19,179 nucleotides of DNA from JAYWFX01 sp043778575 (GTDB lineage Bacteria; Patescibacteriota; JACMRA01): the NCBI GenBank assembly GCA_043778575.1, contig JAYWFX010000076.1, forward strand, positions 1-19,179, read 5' to 3'. The notes beneath the pieces are model-generated. The model saw only the letters and a program-made list of their open reading frames with translations, had not been told where the DNA came from and did no database searches. A program made the position numbers and the translations under genes. Of the stretch, positions 6,385-13,206 are shown one piece after another. How positions within the stretch are numbered: the first letter of the stretch is position 1; each line of letters opens with the position of its first letter.

Positions 6385-8685
6385 CTATTTAATGATTACC
6401 CCTATGAGCTTATCTACTTCTTCATTTTCTAGAGTTCTGTCGTAGCTGGTAAACGTCAATTCAAACGTTATTTTATCTGTTTCTCCTGTATTAAAACGTT
6501 CTACTGGCTCCACTTTGATAATTACGTCTGAGGTTTGGGTTTCTGGAATTTTTTGTTCGATCTCTGACCATTTTTTTTCTGGATCAACTTCTATTGAAAG
6601 CGTTCGTTTGATTGATGGGTACTCGCTTTGAGTGGTATATTTTTCGTATTTTTGAAAACTACCATTCCAATTAGTGAGATCAATATTGATCATCCACACA
6701 GTTTTGTTGAGCGGTATCGAGTATTGCTTTTTGATTTTGTTTGATATTTCTACTATCTCTATGTCCACGATGCCGGTTTTTTCTGTGACTGTGTGGCATA
6801 ATGAAGTAGCTAAATAAGGTGAATCTGCAATAATAGCTACACTAATTATGAGTTTTTCTATTAATTTATTGTCGACCTGAGTGTATAGTTTGGTATGCTC
6901 AAAAAGTTTTGGGTGTTTTTCACCATCTACAATATTTCGACTGATAGCTTTGAGTAGATTCGCTTGGAGTGAGTCTTGGAGGTAGTTGAGAGTGGTGTTG
7001 TGTGTACTCAAAAGTGTCAAAGCAGCATCAGTGTTTTGTATATCTGCTTTAGCCAAAAACGGTCTGGAGACAATTTCAAAAGCCCCAAACTCGGTTATCA
7101 AAATCTTGAGTAGTGTAAGGCTGTTATAGTGTTCATCTTTAGTGAAACCGCTACTAAATTGAAGGTGATCCTCGCTCAAATTATCAAACCCAATTAAACA
7201 GGCTACTCGTTCTAGGATTTTTTCTGTGGTATTGCAGGTGCCAAAAAACGGATTGGGTGTAAAAGTCTTTGTGCTAGAGTCATAAGTCCCCATGACCACT
7301 AATTTTTTTTCAATAATCGGTTTCCAATAATCTCCTCCACGATGATCGAGACGCTGAGCTATATAGTCGATATTCACTTCAAAGGAATACGGAGTATTGA
7401 GTTTGTCCCTCTCGAAGTTTATTACTCTTTCACACAGATCAATTTTGTCATTCAGAATCTCCAAATATCGAACAGTTGTTAGTTTGATCAAGTGCTGACT
7501 AATATCTGATGCTAAAAATCTACTGGCATCTGAGCGATAGTTTGTTTGAAATGAGCTTCGGGCTACTTTTTCACCCACAAAATTAGCTGTCTCAATCAAA
7601 ACATCAGTGTCATCAACGTTGAGTTTGGTTGATTCTCCTACAGAAATACCGGGTAGGGTGAGTATTTCTTTACCAGACTTCATAACTGAAAGTCCTACAG
7701 GTAGGGTTGTGTTTTTGAGATTCCCTAAACCTGTAAAATACGTTAGTTCAGTAGTCTGTTCTATTACCCAGTCGATATTGTTTGGATCGGGTGTTTGGTG
7801 TCTAACCTTGTCAGTTGAGAAAAAGTTGGTTGGATTCCCGACATCATACATCAGATAGTTTGAGAGATCAGCCAACCCTCCAATAGCACCTTTGTCTAAA
7901 AAAAACATTCTCTGCTGCAGTTTATGATCCAATGTATACTCTTGCTTCAATCTCAACCTAAGCACATTGAACGAGTGACAATAGTTTGCAGTGTCTTGAA
8001 ACCTGATTTGAATTTCACTAGAAATAGGCATCTTTTCTATTAGTTCGTATTCAGACAATATAGTGTCGAGATTGAGTAGTCTTTTCCCTAATTCTGTAAG
8101 CAAATTGTGATTCTCCAAAACAGTTGCTATTTCTAGAGCTAATCCGAGATGACTACCGCAGCTAGCGAATTTGTCTGGATTGTATTTTATGTCATATACG
8201 GTGTCTACTGGGAAAAGCTCTGGAAAAACTTTACAAATAGAAGTACCCAAGCTGTTTTCTAGTGTGTCTGGTAATTCCCACAGACCAGAACTGTATTCGG
8301 TTTCGAGCATCAATTCGCTTTTTCCGCAGCACATGCCCTGACTGGTTATTCTTCTCATCTTACGCTCCACAACGGTCATTGATGCAAGTTTAGCACCAAC
8401 AAGAGCTATAGGTACTATCAAGCCATCTCGTACGTTTGAGGCTGCAGATACGATTTGTACTTTTGAAGCACCAATATTTACATCAAACACATTGAGTTTA
8501 TCAGCGTCTGGGTGTTTTTGTATGTTTTCGATTCTACCTACTACGACTTTATTACCAAACCAATCTGCAATCTTTTTTACCTCGTCGACTTCGCCTGATT
8601 TGAGGGTTATCGTGTTTACGAGAGTTTGTTCATCGATGCTCTCCAGATTAATATAGTCAGCAAGCCAAGATCGTAGGTATAACAT
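6385..8685 (-). CDS. pheT: Phenylalanyl-tRNA synthetase beta subunit
   Basis: Beta chain of the heterotetrameric PheRS, carrying tRNA-binding and editing domains; the alpha chain (pheS) is not in the window. The 766 residues are slightly under the usual 780-800. Order: N-terminal MLYLRSWLADYI and the EMAP-like tRNA-binding domain (about 40-150, VVVGRIENIQKHPDADKL and SQGMCCGKSEL); the B3/B4 editing region (about 210-390); the B5 domain (about 400-480); a catalytic-like fold; and a C-terminal anticodon-binding FDX-ACB domain with YPSIKRTLSIEV and LTFTSYDRTLENEEVDKL. The ATG lies 7 nt after a -10 element, and no Shine-Dalgarno sequence is present. Its -35 hexamer overlaps that of the divergent methyltransferase gene. 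Confidence 0.95.
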   Translation of the reverse strand: MLYLRSWLADYINLESIDEQTLVNTITLKSGEVDEVKKIADWFGNKVVVGRIENIQKHPDADKLNVFDVNIGASKVQIVSAASNVRDGLIVPIALVGAKLASMTVVERKMRRITSQGMCCGKSELMLETEYSSGLWELPDTLENSLGTSICKVFPELFPVDTVYDIKYNPDKFASCGSHLGLALEIATVLENHNLLTELGKRLLNLDTILSEYELIEKMPISSEIQIRFQDTANYCHSFNVLRLRLKQEYTLDHKLQQRMFFLDKGAIGGLADLSNYLMYDVGNPTNFFSTDKVRHQTPDPNNIDWVIEQTTELTYFTGLGNLKNTTLPVGLSVMKSGKEILTLPGISVGESTKLNVDDTDVLIETANFVGEKVARSSFQTNYRSDASRFLASDISQHLIKLTTVRYLEILNDKIDLCERVINFERDKLNTPYSFEVNIDYIAQRLDHRGGDYWKPIIEKKLVVMGTYDSSTKTFTPNPFFGTCNTTEKILERVACLIGFDNLSEDHLQFSSGFTKDEHYNSLTLLKILITEFGAFEIVSRPFLAKADIQNTDAALTLLSTHNTTLNYLQDSLQANLLKAISRNIVDGEKHPKLFEHTKLYTQVDNKLIEKLIISVAIIADSPYLATSLCHTVTEKTGIVDIEIVEISNKIKKQYSIPLNKTVWMINIDLTNWNGSFQKYEKYTTQSEYPSIKRTLSIEVDPEKKWSEIEQKIPETQTSDVIIKVEPVERFNTGETDKITFELTFTSYDRTLENEEVDKLIGVIIK

Positions 8686-8692
8686 ATTTTTT

Positions 8693-8720
8693 GTAATAAT
8701 TGTGTAGCTGTAATTGACAA
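8693..8720 (-). promoter_or_regulatory. pheT promoter
   Basis: On the minus strand TTGTCA (8715-8720), a 16-nt spacer and TATTAC (8693-8698) end 7 nt before the pheT ATG. This predicts transcription starting at the start codon. Confidence 0.65.
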
Positions 8721-8743
8721 GTATTGGTACTTAGCACTGTTAT
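8714..8743 (+). promoter_or_regulatory. Promoter of the membrane methyltransferase gene
   Basis: TTGACA (8714-8719), an 18-nt spacer and TGTTAT (8738-8743). The -35 shares five bases with the pheT -35 on the other strand because TTGACAA reads TTGTCAA in reverse. The -10 ends 16 nt before the ATG at 8760, so this transcript would have a short leader of about 9 nt. Confidence 0.55.
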
Positions 8744-8759
8744 TTTGTCAATTTACTGT

Positions 8760-9404
8760 ATGTTTACTAGTTTTCTCATCGTCGTAATTGGTCTGATAAC
8801 TCTGTGTCTGGTTTTGTACGGATCGCTGACCCTGATTCAATTTATTTACTATTTGACACCAAATAAAATCGTGTATGTGGCCAGTAACATGTTAGCAGTT
8901 GCTCCAGTGCTAGACACAATCATTGGTAAATATCTGACTGGAAATAGCGACTACAGCAAATTTTTAGGTAAAAATGGGTCTGCACTTCATGAGGAAATAG
9001 AGGGTCTTGATACCCCTAACTATCACTTTGTAGAATTAGGTTGTGGAATGGCGAAAGTTTCTCGCTACATAAACACAAAATACCAATGGAAAGATGTGGT
9101 TGGGGTAGAGGGCGAGCTCGTTGTGCTAACTTTTGCGAGACTTAGAAACTTTATCTCTAAAAAGAAAATTCGGCTAGTCAGGGCAAACTTATTTAAAATA
9201 GCTATTCCTGAAAAAAGTGTAGTGTACTGCTATTTAACAACACCAATGATGGATAAACTCTACAAAGACGGTAGATTATTCGGAAAACTAGTTATCAGTT
9301 TGTCATTTCAGATTACTGGTATTCAGCCTACTGAGAAGTTGACTATTATAGGGTTCCAGCAACGAGTCCTCGTATACGATCTGCGAAAAGTACAAAAACT
9401 CTAA
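8760..9404 (+). CDS. Membrane-anchored class I SAM-dependent methyltransferase, FAM173-like
   Basis: The 214-residue protein starts with one or two hydrophobic segments (about 2-33), then a Rossmann methyltransferase domain. Motif I is FVELGCGMAKVSRYI (about 90-104), with the acidic residue of beta2 in VVGVEGE (about 114-120). Further on, ANLFKIAIPEKSVVYCYLTTPMMDKL matches the D/NL...Y.P..M..L pattern of the FAM173 family, whose eukaryotic members are membrane-bound protein lysine methyltransferases. The substrate here is unknown. The start is ATG 8760, not TTG 8724, since the longer frame would begin inside the promoter. It stands alone on the plus strand between pheT and glyA. The fold call is firm; the family call is from memory of the motif pattern. 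Confidence 0.75.
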   Translation: MFTSFLIVVIGLITLCLVLYGSLTLIQFIYYLTPNKIVYVASNMLAVAPVLDTIIGKYLTGNSDYSKFLGKNGSALHEEIEGLDTPNYHFVELGCGMAKVSRYINTKYQWKDVVGVEGELVVLTFARLRNFISKKKIRLVRANLFKIAIPEKSVVYCYLTTPMMDKLYKDGRLFGKLVISLSFQITGIQPTEKLTIIGFQQRVLVYDLRKVQKL

Positions 9405-9425
9405 GAGTTAGTCACGCAGTATGTT

Positions 9426-9455
9426 TTGACAAGACAACTAAATACTCTGTAGATC
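9426..9455 (+). promoter_or_regulatory. glyA promoter
   Basis: TTGACA (9426-9431), an 18-nt spacer and TAGATC (9450-9455), preceded by TG in an extended -10 arrangement. The -10 ends 5 nt before the glyA ATG, so the message is probably leaderless or nearly so. Confidence 0.6.
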
Positions 9456-9460
9456 TCGAC

Positions 9461-10771
9461 ATGAATCCGATCTTTGAACTCACTCAAAAAGAATTTCACA
9501 AACAGCGTGACACCTTGAATTTAATTGCTTCAGAAAATTATCCTTCACCGAAAGTTTTAGATTTACTCGGTTCAGTGTGGTCAAATAAATATGCTGAGGG
9601 TTACGCTGGCAAACGATATTATGCTGGAAATATATACACTGATGAGTTAGAGGTGTTTGTTCAGCAAAAGGCACTGCAGGTGTTTGATACCACGCGTGAT
9701 TTAGATGGAAGTTGTGGTGAATATGGAGTAAATGTGCAGGTTTTGTCAGGCTCTCCAGCAAACTCTATGGTCTTTTTGAGTGTGCTCAACTATGGTGATA
9801 CCATACTCAGTTGCAATCTGGCAAACGGTGGTCATCTTTCTCATCTTCACGCTACCTCAAACTGGAACAAATTTTTTAAGCTCGTGAATTATGATGTCAA
9901 AGATATTGGCGATCAGACATTTGAAGTGGATCTGGAGGATTTTACCAACAAAGTAACTCAAAGCAAACCGAAACTGGTGATTATTGGATTTTCTGCATAC
10001 CCACGAGCATACCAGTTTGCTGAGTTGTGTAGAATTGCTCACCAAAATGGTTGTTTGGTTCTAGCTGATATAGCTCATATCAACGGTTTGGTCGCGGCTG
10101 GATTACACGATTCACCGTTTAAAGTTGGAGTTGAAGGTGCTGATTTTATCTCAATGACTACTCACAAAACTTTGCGTGGCCCACGTGCTGCGATGCTCTT
10201 TGCAAAAAATTATTTGCCCCGACACTACGCTCCGATTGGTAAAGAAACCTCACTCATTGGTCTGATTGATAAAACTATTTTTCCTGGTACATCTGGTGGC
10301 CCTCACGTAAATAAAATTGCAGCTATTGGTCAGGCTCTTCTGGAGATTTTAGGAGAAGATGAGTATCCAGACAAGGTAGATTTTACCTCTTATTCACAGA
10401 ATGTTTTGGAAACCTGTGCAGTACTTGAGCAAAGTTTGGCTGATGGGGGATTAGAGGTTGTTAGTCCAACTCAAAATCATCTCTGCTTGGTGAAATTTCC
10501 TCTCGAATTTGATAGTTTAGAAATACAGAGAAAACTCGAAGGGGTGGGGATAATCACCAATCGAAACAGTGTTCCCTTTGATACTAAACCTGCATTTAGA
10601 CCAAGTGGTATGAGATTTGGCACTGCGGCACTGGCGAGTCGTGGCTTGTCTACAGTTCAGGCTAGGGTACTCGCAAATATGATAACTGATTGTGTGTTTG
10701 ATAGAAAATCTGCAGATGAAACCAAAAAAGAAATCAAAGAAATGGTTGAAACACTCAATTGGTGGTATTAA
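9461..10771 (+). CDS. glyA: Serine hydroxymethyltransferase
   Basis: PLP enzyme interconverting serine and glycine with transfer of a one-carbon unit to tetrahydrofolate. It is 436 residues long against about 415 in E. coli. Clear signatures are LNLIASENYPSPKVL (19-33), NKYAEGYAGKRYYAGN (42-57), LADIAHINGLVAAGL (201-215) and the PLP lysine Lys236 in TTHKTLRGPRAAM. A small insert around residues 78-89 (TRDLDGSCGEYG) and a longer C-terminal end account for the extra length. The strong promoter and the terminator at 10798-10859 make it a single-gene unit immediately upstream of the trp operon. TrpB consumes serine, so closeness to trp could be functional, but the two units have separate promoters. 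Confidence 0.97.
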   Translation: MNPIFELTQKEFHKQRDTLNLIASENYPSPKVLDLLGSVWSNKYAEGYAGKRYYAGNIYTDELEVFVQQKALQVFDTTRDLDGSCGEYGVNVQVLSGSPANSMVFLSVLNYGDTILSCNLANGGHLSHLHATSNWNKFFKLVNYDVKDIGDQTFEVDLEDFTNKVTQSKPKLVIIGFSAYPRAYQFAELCRIAHQNGCLVLADIAHINGLVAAGLHDSPFKVGVEGADFISMTTHKTLRGPRAAMLFAKNYLPRHYAPIGKETSLIGLIDKTIFPGTSGGPHVNKIAAIGQALLEILGEDEYPDKVDFTSYSQNVLETCAVLEQSLADGGLEVVSPTQNHLCLVKFPLEFDSLEIQRKLEGVGIITNRNSVPFDTKPAFRPSGMRFGTAALASRGLSTVQARVLANMITDCVFDRKSADETKKEIKEMVETLNWWY

Positions 10772-10797
10772 GTAAACTTTGAAATAACCCAAAACAC

Positions 10798-10859
10798 AAG
10801 ACCTAAGTAGCACATTCTCGATCAAAGGAAAGAGAAATAGCCACAGGGGTCTTTTTTTT
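10798..10859 (+). terminator. glyA terminator
   Basis: AAGACC (10798-10803) pairs with GGTCTT (10848-10853), followed by a T run (10852-10859). An inner TTCTC/GAGAA stem lies between them. It begins 26 nt after the glyA stop. The long loop makes it less canonical than the trp attenuator, but the eight-T tract is convincing. Confidence 0.6.
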
Positions 10860-10954
10860 GGAAACTAAATTATTATGATTTAGTATCCTCCTCAGCGTTC
10901 GATTTTCTATAAAAACAGTCGAACACTCCCTAATGATAACACACACTACTTAGG
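10802..10954. repeat. Nested inverted repeats between glyA and the trp promoter
   Basis: A 9-bp inverted repeat, CCTAAGTAG (10802-10810) and CTACTTAGG (10946-10954), encloses two perfect hairpins: ACTAAAT/ATTTAGT (10864-10870 with 10878-10884) and GTTCGA/TCGAAC (10897-10902 with 10919-10924). The 5' arm overlaps the glyA terminator stem, so the two folds are alternatives. The 3' arm ends 8 bp before the trp -35 hexamer. I see no gene in 10772-10998; whether this is a structured RNA or a DNA regulatory site cannot be told. Confidence 0.45.
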
Positions 10955-10962
10955 CAAAGATT

Positions 10963-10991
10963 TTGACAAAAAGAAGTTTTTACTCTAGTTT
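10963..10991 (+). promoter_or_regulatory. trp operon promoter
   Basis: TTGACA (10963-10968), a 17-nt spacer and TAGTTT (10986-10991). The predicted start falls about 10998-10999, at the leader-peptide ATG. The perfect -35 and spacing support it; the -10 is weak (three of six consensus bases). Confidence 0.7.
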
Positions 10992-10998
10992 ATGGTTC

Positions 10999-11070
10999 AT
11001 GCAGACAATCAACACGTTTAGTTGGTGGCAAACTCATGCTTCTCAATCGGGAGTCTTGGTTTGTTTGTAG
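10999..11070 (+). CDS. trpL: trp leader peptide with tandem Trp codons
   Basis: A 23-codon ORF starts with ATG at 10999, has TGG TGG at 11023-11028 (residues 9-10) and ends in TAG at 11068-11070. It reads MQTINTFSWWQTHAS and continues to VLVCL. It lies between the trp promoter and an intrinsic terminator in front of trpA, as in the leader of the enterobacterial operon. Ribosome stalling at the paired Trp codons when charged tRNA-Trp is scarce would leave the downstream CGGGAG free to form an antiterminator. With ample tryptophan the ribosome reaches the stop codon and covers that segment. The ATG is 7 nt after the -10, so translation probably begins on a leaderless 5' end. No Shine-Dalgarno sequence is present. 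Confidence 0.85.
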   Translation: MQTINTFSWWQTHASQSGVLVCL

Positions 11071-11122
11071 TTTTTCATCCAGATTATTTTCATTGCTATC
11101 TCCCGTTTTGGGAGTTTTTTTT
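11048..11122 (+). promoter_or_regulatory. trp attenuator: antiterminator and terminator elements
   Basis: Segment 2, CGGGAG (11048-11053), is inside the leader ORF. Segment 3, CTCCCG (11100-11105), is its exact complement. Segment 4, GGGAG (11110-11114), pairs with CTCCC of segment 3 across a GTTTT loop and is followed by eight T (11115-11122). Pairings 2:3 and 3:4 exclude each other. A weak segment 1, CTTCT (11039-11043), can pair with GGGAG of segment 2 using G-U pairs. The terminator lies 60 nt before trpA. The layout is classic transcription attenuation; no TRAP-type GAG/UAG repeat array or T-box motif was seen. Confidence 0.85.
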
Positions 11123-11181
11123 GTATCCATTTTTTGTAATTATACGCCTACTCAATTTTTTAAACACTTTTTTACCGTTAT

Positions 11182-11934
11182 ATGTCTAAACTCATGACAC
11201 ACCTCGTCGCAAATTATCCAAACCCAGAGGGATTTCAACAAGCACTTCAGGCTATGTTTGAAGCTAACGTGGATTATTTGGAAATTCAACTACCATTTTC
11301 TAACCCTCTTGCTGATGGTAATTTGATCTATAAAGCCAACCAACAAGCTTTGGAATATCACCAGACACTGAGTCAAATATTGGAATCTATCAACAAACCG
11401 AAGGGTTGCACAACTCAATTAATTTTGATGGGTTACACTACAGTTTTGATGCAAAATGGATTCTCAGAGGTCTGTACCCAACTCAACTTAGCAGGCTTTT
11501 CTGGTTTAATCTTCCCTGACCTCGTATTTGGTAGTCCAGAACAAAAAACTCTCTCAAAATGTGCAAAAGAAAATAGTCTTGATGTTATTCCAGTGGTTTC
11601 ACCTCTAACCACAACAAAACGTCTTGAAAAAATCATACCAGAACTCAAATTGGGTCAAATCGTGTATGCAATGGCAAGATTAGGGCGAACAGGGGATCAA
11701 ACAGAACTAACTAAAATCCAAGACTATCTAGACAGATTGAAAGTAAGTTTGGTGAATTTTGAAATAGCTGTAGGGTTTGGAATTAGAGAGAAGTGGCAAG
11801 TTGATTTACTCAACAAACAAAGTATTACAGCCGTTATTGGGTCTGAAATCATCAGAATAATCGACACATCCTCACAAAACAATATATCAATATACCAATC
11901 TGTAAAAACATTTTTATCATCGCTCGACAACTAA
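11182..11934 (+). CDS. trpA: Tryptophan synthase alpha subunit
   Basis: Cleaves indole-3-glycerol phosphate to indole and glyceraldehyde 3-phosphate and passes indole to TrpB. It is a 250-residue TIM barrel, slightly short of the usual 260-270. The catalytic Glu (E. coli Glu49) is Glu34 in YLEIQLPFSNPLADG, and Asp60 corresponds to Asp45. The Tyr175 equivalent is Tyr162 in VYAMARLGRTG, where the usual SRSGVTG loop is altered. The phosphate-binding GFGI (about residues 198-201) and GSEII (about 213-217) are kept. It is the first structural gene of the operon, with no Shine-Dalgarno sequence before the ATG, and lies 15 bp ahead of trpB. Putting trpA first is unusual, since it commonly ends trp operons. 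Confidence 0.94.
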   Translation: MSKLMTHLVANYPNPEGFQQALQAMFEANVDYLEIQLPFSNPLADGNLIYKANQQALEYHQTLSQILESINKPKGCTTQLILMGYTTVLMQNGFSEVCTQLNLAGFSGLIFPDLVFGSPEQKTLSKCAKENSLDVIPVVSPLTTTKRLEKIIPELKLGQIVYAMARLGRTGDQTELTKIQDYLDRLKVSLVNFEIAVGFGIREKWQVDLLNKQSITAVIGSEIIRIIDTSSQNNISIYQSVKTFLSSLDN

Positions 11935-11949
11935 TCACACCTAAATACT

Positions 11950-13206
11950 ATGTCTCAATACCAACCAAATCAATTTGACAACATCGATGGTTACTATGGC
12001 CCAAACCAAGATTTTGGTGGTCAGTATGTCCCTGAACTACTATTACCAGCACTCGAAGAATTAGAAGATACTTTTGTTCGGCTGCGAAGTGACTCAGATT
12101 TTTTAGATGAACTTCATGATTTATATACGAATTTTATTGGGAGACCTAGCCCTCTTATTCATGCAAAAAGTCTATCTAACCACCTAGGAGGAGCTCAAAT
12201 TTATTTAAAAAACGAGGGAAACAATCTCACGGGAAGTCACAAGATTAATCACTGCGTGTATCAGTTACTTCTCGCAAAGCGTATGGGGAAAACTCGTGTA
12301 ATTTGTGAAACAGGTGCTGGTCAGCATGGGATTGCCTGTGCTACTGTATGTGCCAAATTTGGTCTTGAGTGTGTTGTCTACATGGGTGCAAAAGATATCC
12401 AAAAGCAATATCCCAATGTGTTTTTTATGAAGCAGATGGGTGCAAAAGTCATTGAAGTGACTCAAGGTAATCAAGGGTTGGCTGATGCGGTGGATATGGC
12501 ACTAGGAGAATTTATGTCACACCCAGATTCTTATTACATGCTTGGATCAGCTGTCGGCCCTCATCCCTATCCAGAAATTATGCGTGAGTCACAAAAGATA
12601 ATCAGTATCGAAACTAAAAAACAACTAGAGGTCTGTGCTAGTAGACTTCCTGATGTGGTTATTGCGTGTATTGGCGGGGGATCAAATGCTATAGGTGCTT
12701 TTCATGAATATCTGTATGATGAGTCTGTTCGCCTCGTTGGTGTAGAAGCTGCTGGAAAAGGTCTAACAGTCGAAAAAGGCCATGCTAGCCGACTTGATTC
12801 TGAGCAGGGAAGTGTGGGTATTATGCAGGGATTTAAATCGTATTTTTTGTTGGATAAGCAGGGGCAAAACATCCCAACTTACTCACTAGCAGCTGGTTTA
12901 AACTATGCTGGGATTGGTCCGATCCATGCGTATTTACACACTGTTGGGCGGCTAGAGGTTGTGTCTGCCACAGATTCAGAGGTAATCGAAGCATTTCAGT
13001 TGGTTGCTCAAAAAGAGGGTCTCATTATGGCTCTGGAATCTTCTCATGCCGTAGTTGAGGCAATCAAAATAGCTCCATATTTGCCAAAAAACAAAATCAT
13101 AGTAGTCAATGTATCCGGTAGAGGCGATAACTATTTGTTTAATCTGGCTACTGCTCTCCAAGACCAAGAATTCTCTCAATTTTGCCATGTCTTTAATCTC
13201 AAATAA
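11950..13206 (+). CDS. trpB: Tryptophan synthase beta subunit
   Basis: PLP enzyme condensing indole with L-serine to tryptophan. It has 418 residues against about 397 in enterobacteria. The PLP lysine is Lys98 in TGSHKIN, the catalytic Glu is Glu120 in CETGAGQHGIA, and the phosphate loop is GGGSNAIG (242-249). The FGGQYVPE N-terminus and GRGDN near the C-terminus are also typical. Two residues that form the closing salt bridge in the Salmonella enzyme differ: Arg141 is Lys152 (KQYPN) and Asp305 is Asn318 (AGLNYAG). The LKRED segment preceding the PLP lysine reads LKNEG. It overlaps trpE by 20 bp, which favours translational coupling. It is most like canonical TrpB1 in overall motifs and is encoded beside trpA. 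Confidence 0.95.
   Translation: MSQYQPNQFDNIDGYYGPNQDFGGQYVPELLLPALEELEDTFVRLRSDSDFLDELHDLYTNFIGRPSPLIHAKSLSNHLGGAQIYLKNEGNNLTGSHKINHCVYQLLLAKRMGKTRVICETGAGQHGIACATVCAKFGLECVVYMGAKDIQKQYPNVFFMKQMGAKVIEVTQGNQGLADAVDMALGEFMSHPDSYYMLGSAVGPHPYPEIMRESQKIISIETKKQLEVCASRLPDVVIACIGGGSNAIGAFHEYLYDESVRLVGVEAAGKGLTVEKGHASRLDSEQGSVGIMQGFKSYFLLDKQGQNIPTYSLAAGLNYAGIGPIHAYLHTVGRLEVVSATDSEVIEAFQLVAQKEGLIMALESSHAVVEAIKIAPYLPKNKIIVVNVSGRGDNYLFNLATALQDQEFSQFCHVFNLK

Noticed and set aside
8724..8759. TTG start giving a methyltransferase 12 residues longer
   Set aside because: The extra codons cover the spacer and -10 of the TTGACA promoter; ATG 8760 fits transcription better and starts just before the hydrophobic segment.
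9480..9761. Minus-strand ORF of 93 codons antisense to glyA
   Set aside because: A frame shadow of a strongly conserved SHMT gene with no promoter or protein motif of its own.
11015..11105. T-box or TRAP-binding site as trp control
   Set aside because: There is no AGGGTGGNACCGCG-type T-box sequence and no array of regularly spaced GAG/UAG triplets; the leader ORF with tandem TGG codons explains the region better.
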